Shown here one piece after another: positions 33,643 through 42,469 of a stretch of 64,000 nucleotides of DNA (positions are counted from its first letter, which is position 1; the number at the start of each line of letters is the position of its first letter). The translations under genes and the position numbers were made by a program. The DNA comes from Microbulbifer agarilyticus (GTDB taxonomy: Bacteria; Pseudomonadota; Gammaproteobacteria; Pseudomonadales; Cellvibrionaceae): the NCBI RefSeq assembly GCF_001999945.1, contig NZ_CP019650.1, positions 2,294,001 to 2,358,000 on the forward strand, given 5' to 3'. Under the pieces are notes generated by a model. The model was not told the origin of the DNA. It worked only from the letters and a program-made list of their open reading frames with translations, and searched no databases.

Positions 33643-36246
33643 TTAGAAGTCGTAGCTAACGGTGGCTCCGTATGACGGCCCCATACCGGTAGCGATAATC
33701 ATCTTGTTAAACTGACTCAAGACGAAAACACCACCGACGTACTCTTCGTCAAGAACGTTTTTACCCCAAATATTGAACCGCCAGTTTTCCGGTGCAGCGA
33801 GAGAAACATTGGCGTTGGTTATCGCTCTGTCGCCGGTGTGCGCCAAATTGAGCGGGGTCACATACTGTTTCGACTGATAGTTAGTGTCTAAACGGGCCAG
33901 TAACGACCAGCCATTAAACACTTCCGCCTGATAGTTAATACCAACGCTACCCTGCCACTCGGAGGTACGCGCCAACTGATTCCCACCCACGTCGGGGTCA
34001 CCACAGGGAACTGCCTGATCAGGCGTAACCATAATCGGCTGGAGGCATCCGCTGTTGATGAAGCGCGCACCCTCCTCATACTCCACACCATCATCATATT
34101 CAGGATTTGCCCACGCCATGGTGAAGTCGGTACTCCAGCTGTCACCGAGCAACCAGCGGCCATCGATCTCAAAGCCTATTGACTCTGCGTCTCCCGTGTT
34201 GGCAATTAGGATGGTATCCCCTACGGTTCCGGTAGTTGGCGCCTGCGACGTCTGCAAGTCTTCCCAATCAATCATGTAGAGTGCGGCATTCAGCTGGAAT
34301 GCACCATTCAGGAAGGTATTCTTGCTGCCGAGTTCATACGTCCAGTTTTGCTCCTCATCGTATGTAAGCTTGGCCACATCATTAGTGTTATTAAACCCAC
34401 CAGATTTAACCCCCATTGCAGCCGAGGCATAAACAAAGTGATCCGGGTCTACCTGATACTCTGCGGTCAAACGAGGGGTAAAGTAATGGAAGGTCTCCTG
34501 GTCTTCTGGAATGACAACACCAGAAAACGGCAGGCTTGCAGGCACACCGAAGCCATCGGTTAAGCGTCTAATACCTTTGTCTTCTTCGGTATAACGCATC
34601 TCCGCGCGCAGGGTCAGGCTCTCAGTTGGTGAGTACGCAGCCTCTGCGAACAGGGCGAACACATTGTCATCGAACAAAGTATGCTTGGACTCAGCGCCAT
34701 GCCACATTCCCAGACGCTGCGAAACCGGGTCAGGCGCCCCCATAAGCGGCGATCCGACACTTCCATCCGCCGGCAGACTACAAGCTGCCTGGCCCGATAT
34801 TCCATAATCGTAGCCAGCGTTAAATGTCGAGCAGAGCGGCATGTACAGCGTCAGGTCATAGCTCTCATCGTCGATACTGCTGTAATAGACACCGGCTCCG
34901 CCTTCCCATGTCTCCCCTTCGAAATTCAGACGCAACTCGTGCGAGTCACTTTCCAGGGTAGAAATCGGGCGACCGCTAAAGCTGTTGGTGTACGCGATCT
35001 GTGGTACGACCTGCATACCTCCACCGGGTACAGGGAACATCAATGTATCCCAGGTTGTGCCAACACCGGTGAGCGGATCTCGGTCTGCCGAACCACCATT
35101 AGTTAGTGAATCACTGCCTGTTCGGCCATAGAGATATGAAAGGGAAACACTATCGCTAAAGTCGTAATTCAGGGCGAGGCTGGCAACATCAGTTTCCGCT
35201 ACTGCCCCGATAGAACGAGGGTCGACGGTAATTGCATTGTGGCCGGTGTCATCGGGCGCAAATGGAGCCAGCACGTTATCTGTAGCGGTCGTGGGTGCAG
35301 TAGGCACCTCTCCACACCACCAGCTATTTGCTGTCATTGGGAACCCGAGGAACGACATACGGGTTACCGGATTACAATTCATATCACTATAGGCAGTGAA
35401 GCCCCAAGCATTATTCGCGATGCCAGACATCACATAATATGGCTGAGACTCGCGCTCAATTTCGGCGCGATAATAATCAAGTTTTACTTCCAGATTTTCC
35501 GATGGGCGTAATGCCAATGCGATGGAAATCGTCTGATCTTCCCAGCCCCCGAGCTTGCCATTGGTATGCGGACCGGGCACATCAGCGTCCGCAAATGGAT
35601 GCGCATTCCGTGTATGACCATCGTAAGTCGAATCGGCAATATTGATCTTGCCATATAGTAAATCTTCGATAATCGGCCCACTGACAAGTGCCTTTATATC
35701 CCGGCGCTCATCGGAACCTGCGGTTACTGAGACACTTGCCTCCAGGGAATCCGTGGCAGGGCTAGTAATGTAGTTCACCGCACCAGCGAACGCGTTGCGG
35801 CCGTACATTGCGCTCTGCGGCCCCTTAACCACCTCAACACGCTCCATATCGACAAGGCCGAAATTCATCATGCTTTGTCGCTGCAAATGAACACCGTTCA
35901 AGAAGAAGGCAACGTTTTGCGTCCGCGCAGTTGTGAAGGTTTGAGCCATCCCCCGAATTACGGCATTCCCGTTTGTACCGCTGGTGGAGAACCCTTCATA
36001 GGTGAAGCCAGAAGTAGCCGCAGCAATGTCTTCAAGACCCGAGTAGGCCCTTTGCTGGATTTCTTCCGATGTTACTGGCGAGATGGAAATTGGAACCTCT
36101 TGCAGGCTCTCACTCCGACGGCGGGCAGTAACGACGACTTCTTCGATACCCTCTACGGATTCGCTCGTTGACTGAGCGAGAATTTCGACCGGTGCAATGC
36201 TCACAGCTACCGCGGCAGCCAGTGCATGTTTCTTAAAGCTATACAT
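33643..36246 (-). CDS. TonB-dependent outer membrane receptor
   Basis: An 867-residue receptor: signal peptide (MYSFKKHALAAAVAVSIAPVEILA), a TonB-box-like EEVVVTARRR, a plug domain (VPISISPVTSEEI, then NVAFFLNGVHLQR and VEVVKGPQSAMYGRNAFAGAVNY), and a large beta-barrel ending in an aromatic terminal residue (GATVSYDF). Loops contain several cysteine pairs. It imports a ligand too large for porins; the ligand cannot be told from sequence. Its promoter is shared with the DUF1838 gene, and an NAD(P)-binding protein follows in the same transcript. The barrel type is that of the pesticin/yersiniabactin-like and terpenoid or aromatic uptake receptors common in marine gammaproteobacteria. Confidence 0.93.
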   Translation of the reverse strand: MYSFKKHALAAAVAVSIAPVEILAQSTSESVEGIEEVVVTARRRSESLQEVPISISPVTSEEIQQRAYSGLEDIAAATSGFTYEGFSTSGTNGNAVIRGMAQTFTTARTQNVAFFLNGVHLQRQSMMNFGLVDMERVEVVKGPQSAMYGRNAFAGAVNYITSPATDSLEASVSVTAGSDERRDIKALVSGPIIEDLLYGKINIADSTYDGHTRNAHPFADADVPGPHTNGKLGGWEDQTISIALALRPSENLEVKLDYYRAEIERESQPYYVMSGIANNAWGFTAYSDMNCNPVTRMSFLGFPMTANSWWCGEVPTAPTTATDNVLAPFAPDDTGHNAITVDPRSIGAVAETDVASLALNYDFSDSVSLSYLYGRTGSDSLTNGGSADRDPLTGVGTTWDTLMFPVPGGGMQVVPQIAYTNSFSGRPISTLESDSHELRLNFEGETWEGGAGVYYSSIDDESYDLTLYMPLCSTFNAGYDYGISGQAACSLPADGSVGSPLMGAPDPVSQRLGMWHGAESKHTLFDDNVFALFAEAAYSPTESLTLRAEMRYTEEDKGIRRLTDGFGVPASLPFSGVVIPEDQETFHYFTPRLTAEYQVDPDHFVYASAAMGVKSGGFNNTNDVAKLTYDEEQNWTYELGSKNTFLNGAFQLNAALYMIDWEDLQTSQAPTTGTVGDTILIANTGDAESIGFEIDGRWLLGDSWSTDFTMAWANPEYDDGVEYEEGARFINSGCLQPIMVTPDQAVPCGDPDVGGNQLARTSEWQGSVGINYQAEVFNGWSLLARLDTNYQSKQYVTPLNLAHTGDRAITNANVSLAAPENWRFNIWGKNVLDEEYVGGVFVLSQFNKMIIATGMGPSYGATVSYDF

Positions 36247-36323
36247 CCCAATGCTCCTCTTCTTATAAAAATCGGAACCTCATGTGGGGCATAAAGCAAA
36301 ACTTCGGCTATATGCGTCACCTT

Positions 36324-36361
36324 GTGACTTCAGGTTCACAAATTATTGACTTGTCCAACGC
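36324..36361. promoter_or_regulatory. degenerate copy of the TetR-type double operator
   Basis: GTGACTT at 36324 and TTGACTT at 36346 recur with nearly the same spacing (22 rather than 21 bases) as the two perfect operators beside the TetR gene. Left half-sites are identical; right half-sites (GGTTCA and CCAACG) are degraded. It lies between the divergent TonB receptor and DUF1838 genes, where it could repress both. Confidence 0.5.
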
Positions 36362-36472
36362 ATAACGCAATACTCGATTGAAAATTTATTTCGCACATTC
36401 TGACAACACCGTCTTGCAGTTACAGATTTCACGGCAAATATCGAATGGGAACCATTCAAAGGGCTGAGTATC

Positions 36473-37483
36473 ATGAGCGACTTCTCGAATTTATTGCGGC
36501 GGTTTCTGCGAAAAAATGATAAATATCAATTTTCTCCGCGGAGCCAGATTCCACTCACCGCAAAACCTCTCGACTGGAATGACGCCAAAGACAACCTTTA
36601 TGCATTTGGAAAGTTGTGGGCAACGTATGATGAAAAGCCAGTATTTTCTGCTTTTCATGGCTTGATGTTTGGCCTGGTTGGTACGCAAAGGGCTAAGCCG
36701 TTATTTGGCTACTGCGGTCTCGGGCAGTTTCAGGCGCGGCTGCTAGCCAACGGTAATGTAAGACTCAGGGGTAAAGAAACCGGGTACTTCTATGACCCAG
36801 CGAACGGAAAAATACTACGAGACTGGTTAAACCCTTATACGGGAGAACGAGTCGAAGTTTATAACTTCCTTAACGACCGGATTCGCGGCGAACTCACACC
36901 GGTGATGCCCAAGTTTAATATGGGAGATGGTGACGATCCCCCTACACTGATGAATGAAGCCACCGCGATCGTGAACGAAGATGGCTCGGTTCCATTTATT
37001 CTTCCGTGGCAGCAGTTTGGGAATAACATCACGCTCGAGTGGGATTACACGCATCGTTACCGCAACCCGGTCACGCCAGAACTCTGGCCCAAAGCGAGCA
37101 CAGGCACCTACATAAATCCTTCCGAGCACTTTACCTTTTCATCACCGCTGCATGAAATGTTGGATCGGGATATCCCTTCTGCCTCATTCTCTTCCGGTTT
37201 TTCCAGAATTTCACCATGGTGGCCATGGATGAAGATGGGCCAAAGCGGTATCGACGGGGTGCTTTTTGGGCGAATGAATTCACACAAGTCGAATAATGGA
37301 TATGCCGATATTCCGCGTTCGGTATTGGAGTATACGGAGAAGTATCACCCGGAATACCTTGAACCCTGCACCGACTGGGATGATGGTTTTCCAATTGGAA
37401 CCTGGGAGGCATATGCGAGAGATATTGCTCCTGAGGCAGACAATCAAAAAGTCCAAGACAACAAAGAAGTATTTAGTGATTAA
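36473..37483 (+). CDS. DUF1838 family protein
   Basis: A 336-residue protein without a signal peptide. It has the DUF1838 layout: AKDNLYAFGKLWATYDEKPVF, then GYCGLGQFQARLL, YYDPANGKILRDWLNPYTGE-type block (FYDPANGKILRDWLNPYTGE), FLNDRIRG and a late tryptophan-rich SPWWPWMKMGQSGIDGVLFGRM. The family is found mainly in sphingomonads and marine gammaproteobacteria and its function is unknown; several conserved His/Asp/Tyr positions suggest an enzyme. It is divergent from the TonB receptor and 50 bases upstream of an MFS transporter, so it probably acts on the imported compound. Confidence 0.75.
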   Translation: MSDFSNLLRRFLRKNDKYQFSPRSQIPLTAKPLDWNDAKDNLYAFGKLWATYDEKPVFSAFHGLMFGLVGTQRAKPLFGYCGLGQFQARLLANGNVRLRGKETGYFYDPANGKILRDWLNPYTGERVEVYNFLNDRIRGELTPVMPKFNMGDGDDPPTLMNEATAIVNEDGSVPFILPWQQFGNNITLEWDYTHRYRNPVTPELWPKASTGTYINPSEHFTFSSPLHEMLDRDIPSASFSSGFSRISPWWPWMKMGQSGIDGVLFGRMNSHKSNNGYADIPRSVLEYTEKYHPEYLEPCTDWDDGFPIGTWEAYARDIAPEADNQKVQDNKEVFSD

Positions 37484-37533
37484 CACGATATAAATATTAT
37501 CAAACCAGATCATTGCCATCGGGATATAAAAAC

Positions 37534-38859
37534 ATGACAACATCACGATTTCTTTGGCTGAATTTATCGCAAAACACAATACCCCGACACATCATCACAT
37601 TTTATGTGGCGAGCTTCCTGTTGATTGCAATGGGGACCTTCGCACCGCAAATGTTCGGTTACTTGTTTATCGAGTTCCTTAACATTCCGGAATCGGAGCA
37701 CGGCCGTCTAGCGGGTGATTTGGGCTTTTGGGGCGAAATTGCCTTAATGATTTCCCTTCTGATATTTGGCCCGATGGCGGACCGGCGCGGTCGACGCGTG
37801 GTAATGGTCATTGGATTTTTGTTGACTGCCGTAGGCCTATTTACGTTCCCGCTGTCCAATTCGTATGCCGGAGTGCTATTGGCCAGAATCATCTGCGCGT
37901 GTGGCTTAGCCGCCATAACCTGCATTGTGGTGATGCTCATCGGTGACTACTTTTCAGATGAGTCGCGTGGCAAAGCGGCAGGCATGCAAGGTATTATGAA
38001 TGGCCTTGGTGCCGTATTCACAATCTTTCTTTTGTTGCGCCTGCCAAGTATTTTCCAATCGCAAGGCTATGATCCAATTGCAGCAGGCACCCTGGCATAT
38101 GCGGTAGGTGCCTCTTTGTGTATCGTCGCCGCTATTTACATGTGGTTTGGCCTTCGCCGTGACTGGCCAACTTCTGCCCAGAAAAAGCAACCAGCAGTAC
38201 AGCAACTGAAGCAAGGCTTTGCCGCGGCGAAAGACCCAGCGATTGCTCTCGCGTATGGCGCATCGTTCGTTGCTCGTGGAAACCTGGCAATTGTCGGTAC
38301 CTTCTTTGCTCTTTGGGGCACCAACTACGGAACACAGGTCATGGGCCTGGAAACTTCCGAAGCGCTGAAAAAAGCAGCAAACATGGTAGTAATCGCCCAA
38401 GGTACTGCGCTAATGACCGCACCGCTATTTGGCATAATGGCGGACAAGCTTAATCGTGTCAGCGCTCTGGTTGTTGCCCTACTGATTTCTGCTCTGGGCT
38501 ACATGGCGACCGGATTCGTTTCGGATCCCTTCAGCCAAACCATGATGATTTGCGCGGTATTTATTGGGATGGGTGAAGTAGGCTGTATTATCGCCAGCGG
38601 CGTATTGATTAACGAGCGCGCTTCCGAATCACTTCGCGGCCCAATTGTGGCAGTGTTCAATTTTACCGGGGCTTTGGGGATCTTGATCGCAACCAAGGTC
38701 GGTGGTTACCTGTTTGACGGCTGGCGCGAATCTGGCCCGTTCGTATTGTTTGGTATTTTCGCGCTCGTGGTCGCACTTTGGGCGCTGGCCTTGCGCTTAC
38801 GCACATCTAAACCGCTAGCGGCACCCATCACAACACTGGAAACCGACCCACAGGCTTAG
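37534..38859 (+). CDS. MFS transporter
   Basis: A 441-residue 12-helix transporter with the MFS signature D-R-R-G-R-R (GPMADRRGRRVVMVIG) after helix 2 and a shorter equivalent after helix 8 (FGIMADKLNRVSALVVALL). It is a sugar/drug/aromatic acid type rather than a DHA2 pump. The ATG at 37534 gives a normal N-terminus; an upstream TTG is possible. It follows DUF1838 by 50 bases, and the pair with the TonB receptor suggests outer membrane import, inner membrane import by this protein, and processing by the DUF1838 and NAD(P)-binding proteins. A stem-loop lies across its stop codon. Confidence 0.9.
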   Translation: MTTSRFLWLNLSQNTIPRHIITFYVASFLLIAMGTFAPQMFGYLFIEFLNIPESEHGRLAGDLGFWGEIALMISLLIFGPMADRRGRRVVMVIGFLLTAVGLFTFPLSNSYAGVLLARIICACGLAAITCIVVMLIGDYFSDESRGKAAGMQGIMNGLGAVFTIFLLLRLPSIFQSQGYDPIAAGTLAYAVGASLCIVAAIYMWFGLRRDWPTSAQKKQPAVQQLKQGFAAAKDPAIALAYGASFVARGNLAIVGTFFALWGTNYGTQVMGLETSEALKKAANMVVIAQGTALMTAPLFGIMADKLNRVSALVVALLISALGYMATGFVSDPFSQTMMICAVFIGMGEVGCIIASGVLINERASESLRGPIVAVFNFTGALGILIATKVGGYLFDGWRESGPFVLFGIFALVVALWALALRLRTSKPLAAPITTLETDPQA

Positions 38860-38868
38860 CCTGTGGGT
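38846..38868 (+). terminator. stem-loop overlapping the MFS stop codon
   Basis: Arms ACCCACAGGC and GCCTGTGGGT pair across a TTA loop that holds part of the TAG stop codon. No T-run follows. It could stabilise the transcript end or act as a weak terminator. Confidence 0.5.
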
Positions 38869-38987
38869 GGGGTACATCCCTCGATTATCAGGTAATTCGC
38901 CCGCACAACTTTCCAGTTTTGAACCAAACTCTGTAAGCCTCATCTACTACGTCCGACAATCATCTGCGACACCCCAGGCGACAGAGC

Positions 38988-40385
38988 ATGGCAGACACCA
39001 AAACCCCACTGTCTAGATCACAGTTTCTTGGCCTGATGGCCCTTACGTTTGCCATCTTCCTGATTGCCAATGACTTTACGGCTTTCTCTGTGGCGCTACC
39101 CGCCATGGAGAAAGAATTCCACTCCGATATCACCACGACCCAATGGGTCATTAATGGCTACGCACTGGTATTCGGTGTGTTGATTATTTCCGGAGGGCGC
39201 CTGGCGGATATGTTTGGCCGCCGGCGCATGTTCTTTCTCGGCACCTTTATCTTCTGTGTATTTTCTCTGCTTGGCGGTCTGGCGGTCGACATTTCGATGC
39301 TGCTCGTGTCGCGCGCATTAATGGGTATTGGCGCGGCGATGATCTGGCCAGCGGTTCTCGGGATGACATACCAGATTATGCCGGACGATCGCGCGGGTCT
39401 CGCCGGCGGGCTCATCATGACGGTATGCGGTATTGCCAACGCTATTGGCCCACTACTTGGGGGCACACTGACCGATTACCTGAGTTGGCGCTGGATCTTC
39501 TTTATCAACCTGCCCATTGCCGCGCTCGCCCTGTTCGTTTGCTGGAAGGAAATTCCGGACGACCGACCCGACAACTTAAAAGAGCGCATCGACTACCGAG
39601 GTGTAGCCAGTCTTTCACTATCACTGTTTGGCCTGTTGCTGGCTCTGGATATGGTGGTCGACCTAGGTTTCAAAAGTCCTCTGATTATCGGCTTGCTCAG
39701 CGGCTTCCTCATCTTTATGGCCATTTTCCTGCACGTTGAGAAACGCGCGGGAATGAACGCACTGATCCCCGAAGATGTTGCGAGCAACCGCAAGTTCTTT
39801 GCCGCAGGCCTCGCGACATTACTGCTATCCGTAGTGTTCTTTGCGGCGCTGTTGTATATCCCGCAGTTTCTTACAAAAGTTCGTGATTACTCCGCCATGC
39901 GCGCGGGCGCGGGCCTGTTGCCGATGATGGTCACCTTCGGCCTCACGTCGTTTATCTCCGGGCATTTGTACGAAAAGCTGGGGGCGAAAATCATCGTTTC
40001 GGCGGGGGCGATCTGCCTGGGAGGTGGCATGTATTTGCTCTCCCATTTAACCAAAGATACCCAGTATTCTTCCCTGATCTTTGGCATGGTCGTACTGGGG
40101 GCCGGCATCGGTCTGTTCTACTCGACCATCACAACCGCCGCCATCACCGTGGTACATCCAAGTCGCGCCAGCCTCGCAGGTGCCATCCTTTATATGTTCC
40201 AAATTGCCGGCGGTGCCATCGGGCTCGGCATGAATACCACGATCGTCGCTATGGCACCCGATGTTTCTACGGGAATTGATCGTGCGTTTACGGTGAATGC
40301 CTATCTAGCGCTGGCCGGACTAATCGTTTGCTTGTTATATGTAGGTGGAAAGCGTGAAAAGCCCAACACTAAGCCCACCCAATAA
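38988..40385 (+). CDS. DHA2-type MFS drug/metabolite efflux transporter
   Basis: A 465-residue transporter of the 14-helix EmrB/QacA class. Motif A appears as GGRLADMFGRRRMFFLG, motif B as LMGIGAAMIWPAVLG, and motif C as GIANAIGPLLGGTLTDYLSWRW, which is typical of drug:H+ antiporters. The end of the protein is short of the longest DHA2 members. It would export a toxic or signalling compound. Direction is the same as the preceding MFS gene but a 128-base gap separates them. Confidence 0.9.
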   Translation: MADTKTPLSRSQFLGLMALTFAIFLIANDFTAFSVALPAMEKEFHSDITTTQWVINGYALVFGVLIISGGRLADMFGRRRMFFLGTFIFCVFSLLGGLAVDISMLLVSRALMGIGAAMIWPAVLGMTYQIMPDDRAGLAGGLIMTVCGIANAIGPLLGGTLTDYLSWRWIFFINLPIAALALFVCWKEIPDDRPDNLKERIDYRGVASLSLSLFGLLLALDMVVDLGFKSPLIIGLLSGFLIFMAIFLHVEKRAGMNALIPEDVASNRKFFAAGLATLLLSVVFFAALLYIPQFLTKVRDYSAMRAGAGLLPMMVTFGLTSFISGHLYEKLGAKIIVSAGAICLGGGMYLLSHLTKDTQYSSLIFGMVVLGAGIGLFYSTITTAAITVVHPSRASLAGAILYMFQIAGGAIGLGMNTTIVAMAPDVSTGIDRAFTVNAYLALAGLIVCLLYVGGKREKPNTKPTQ

Positions 40386-40529
40386 GTATTACTGCGACGG
40401 TTGACCACCCTATTTCTGCGCTCTATATGGTGTACCACCTCGAAATAGTCGCAGCGCCAGATACCAATCCGATCCAACAGCCGCCCCGTACTATCCTGAA
40501 GTGACAGCGCTTTTTGGGAGGCAGCCATC

Positions 40530-41183
40530 ATGTGGCACCTGGTACGTCTCGGTATTGCCCTGATCGGATTTTTGGGAGCAACCATGGCTTCGGCAATAGA
40601 AACACCTCAGCACACGGTGGTTGAGACACATTCAGACTTTGAATTGCGACGTTACGCCCCACAGATCGTCGCCGAGGTCGAAGTGGAATCCACTTTCGAA
40701 AATGCCAGCGGTTTGGCCTTCCGTTTACTGGCGGACTACATCTTCGGTAACAATTTAAGCCAGAAGAAAATGTCGATGACTGCGCCGGTGCAACAGCAGG
40801 CCAGTGAAAAGATCGCAATGACCGCACCAGTGGCACAGCAACCCACTGCGGATACCACAGTAGAATCGAGCCCAAACGGCAAGCAACGCTACCGGGTGAA
40901 TTTTTTCATGCCAGCGGAGTACACCATGGAAACTCTGCCAAAACCGAACAATCAGTCAGTGACTCTGCGACAAATTCCCGAGCGTATGATAGCGGTTCGC
41001 CGTTATCGCGGTGGCTGGAGCCAGGAGCGCTATCGCGCTGAAGAACGCAGGCTACTAGAGGCGCTGCGCACAGCAGGGTTTACCACAAAAGGCACGCCCA
41101 TTTTTAACCGCTACAACTCTCCCTTCTCGCTCCCATTGATGCGCGTCAATGAAGTGGCAATTGAAGTAGAGCCGAGAAGCTAA
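40530..41183 (+). CDS. SOUL-type haem-binding protein, exported
   Basis: A 217-residue protein with a signal peptide (MWHLVRLGIALIGFLGATMASA) followed by the SOUL fold: the E-x-x-x-DFELRRY start, the KKMSMTAPVQQQ and KIAMTAPVAQQ pair (two M-T-A-P-V repeats), and the C-terminal PIFNRYNSPFSLPLMRVNEV split around the P-F-S-L-P block. Eukaryotic SOUL/HBP proteins bind haem or other porphyrins. Gammaproteobacterial members are periplasmic and of unknown role. GGGAGG precedes the start. It stands between an efflux pump and LtrA. Confidence 0.92.
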   Translation: MWHLVRLGIALIGFLGATMASAIETPQHTVVETHSDFELRRYAPQIVAEVEVESTFENASGLAFRLLADYIFGNNLSQKKMSMTAPVQQQASEKIAMTAPVAQQPTADTTVESSPNGKQRYRVNFFMPAEYTMETLPKPNNQSVTLRQIPERMIAVRRYRGGWSQERYRAEERRLLEALRTAGFTTKGTPIFNRYNSPFSLPLMRVNEVAIEVEPRS

Positions 41184-41251
41184 CGAGCAGTTTGATGACA
41201 ACACCTTGCCTTCCACCGCAATCGTCAAACTTGAGCGTATAGCTGCGCACC

Positions 41252-42403
41252 ATGCCAGCAACCGACCGTACGCTCTCCCAAGCCGACAATCGGCGAGCTA
41301 CCTGGCTCGAGCTATTTTTTGATCTGGTTTTTGTCGCCGTTATCAGCGCCGTCTCTAACGACCTCGCGCACACGGTGCATGGCCACCTAACCGTTGAGCA
41401 ACTACTCCGTTTTCCGCTGGTATTTATCCCAGTGTGGTGGATATGGATGACCCATACCCTCTATGCAAACCGCTTTGATCAGGACGACCGTATCCACCGA
41501 ATCATCGCACTACTCATCATGGCACTTGTTGTGCTGCTCTCTTCCTACTCGGAACGGAGTTTATCGGGAGAATTCGACGCATATGTAATGACTTATGTGG
41601 TGATACGCTGGATTTTGGCAGGCATGTACTTCGCGGTGTACAACAAACAAAAGCACGAGCTTCGCTGCGCCCGCAAACTTGCCCAGTCGATCACTTGCGG
41701 TGCACTAGTGAGTGGGTTCGCATTTTTCCTGGATGGCCCAGTACAGTACATCGTGTTTTATTTGGGTATCGTCATCGACATTTGCTGGCAGGGGTATTTG
41801 CGTCACAACGCCTGCCAACACCCTGTGCATCGCTCTCATCTGGTTGAACGCATTGGCCTGATGATCATCATTTTGCTGGGTGAGTCCGTCATATCCATCG
41901 TCGGCAGCCTCTCGCAAGTCGATTGGACCCCATTACGAGTCGGCGCCGCGGTCAGTGGTTTTGCAATGGCCTGGGGATTCTGGTGGATCTACTACGACGC
42001 CTTCCCATTACTAGAGCGTGCTTCGAGGTTGTCATCCGGCAACCTGCTAACTCTTTCCCACCTTTTACTGTGTATGGGGCTTCTGTTGTTATCAGAAATG
42101 ATCAAGTACACCATTGTCGACGACATGAACCGCACTACATTCAATCGACTGGCAATATGCGGCATGGTGGCGTTTTACATCGGCAAGCAGCTACCTTACT
42201 GGCAACTCTTTCCACCCTGGCGACGAGGGATCATCCTCAATTCAACGGTGTGCCTGGCGATTACGGTGGGCAGTACATTTCTGCCAAACATCCAGTACTC
42301 GCTCATGGGTATTAGCGCGGGATCATTGATCTATGTCGTAATGTCGTTCCGCATGTTCCGACGTCATCCGGTAACGGATTACCTCATACCGCGAAACCAG
42401 TAG
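41252..42403 (+). CDS. low temperature requirement protein A (LtrA) family membrane protein
   Basis: A 383-residue integral membrane protein with the LtrA opening ATWLELFFDLVFVAVISA and about ten to twelve hydrophobic helices, including QYIVFYLGIVIDICW, HLVERIGLMIIILLGESVIS (the conserved H-x-x-E-R-x-G-L-x-x-I-I-x-L-G-E motif) and FWWIYYDAF. The family was named for cold growth in Listeria; its biochemical function is unknown. It follows the SOUL gene by 68 bases and may be co-transcribed with it. Confidence 0.92.
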   Translation: MPATDRTLSQADNRRATWLELFFDLVFVAVISAVSNDLAHTVHGHLTVEQLLRFPLVFIPVWWIWMTHTLYANRFDQDDRIHRIIALLIMALVVLLSSYSERSLSGEFDAYVMTYVVIRWILAGMYFAVYNKQKHELRCARKLAQSITCGALVSGFAFFLDGPVQYIVFYLGIVIDICWQGYLRHNACQHPVHRSHLVERIGLMIIILLGESVISIVGSLSQVDWTPLRVGAAVSGFAMAWGFWWIYYDAFPLLERASRLSSGNLLTLSHLLLCMGLLLLSEMIKYTIVDDMNRTTFNRLAICGMVAFYIGKQLPYWQLFPPWRRGIILNSTVCLAITVGSTFLPNIQYSLMGISAGSLIYVVMSFRMFRRHPVTDYLIPRNQ

Positions 42404-42435
42404 TGCGCTCAAAGAGCTGAACACACTAGGGATAG

Positions 42436-42464
42436 AAAAAGGCCGTACATTTCTGTACGGCCTT
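42436..42464. terminator. bidirectional rho-independent terminator
   Basis: The stem AAGGCCGTACA-TTTC-TGTACGGCCTT has A's on its left and TT at its right end. It lies between the convergent LtrA and M3 peptidase genes. Confidence 0.88.
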
Positions 42465-42469
42465 CTGAC

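Noticed and set aside
32898..38859. Mobile genomic island borders
   Set aside because: No integrase, transposase, tRNA or flanking direct repeat was seen, so I treat the segment as accessory but not demonstrably mobile.
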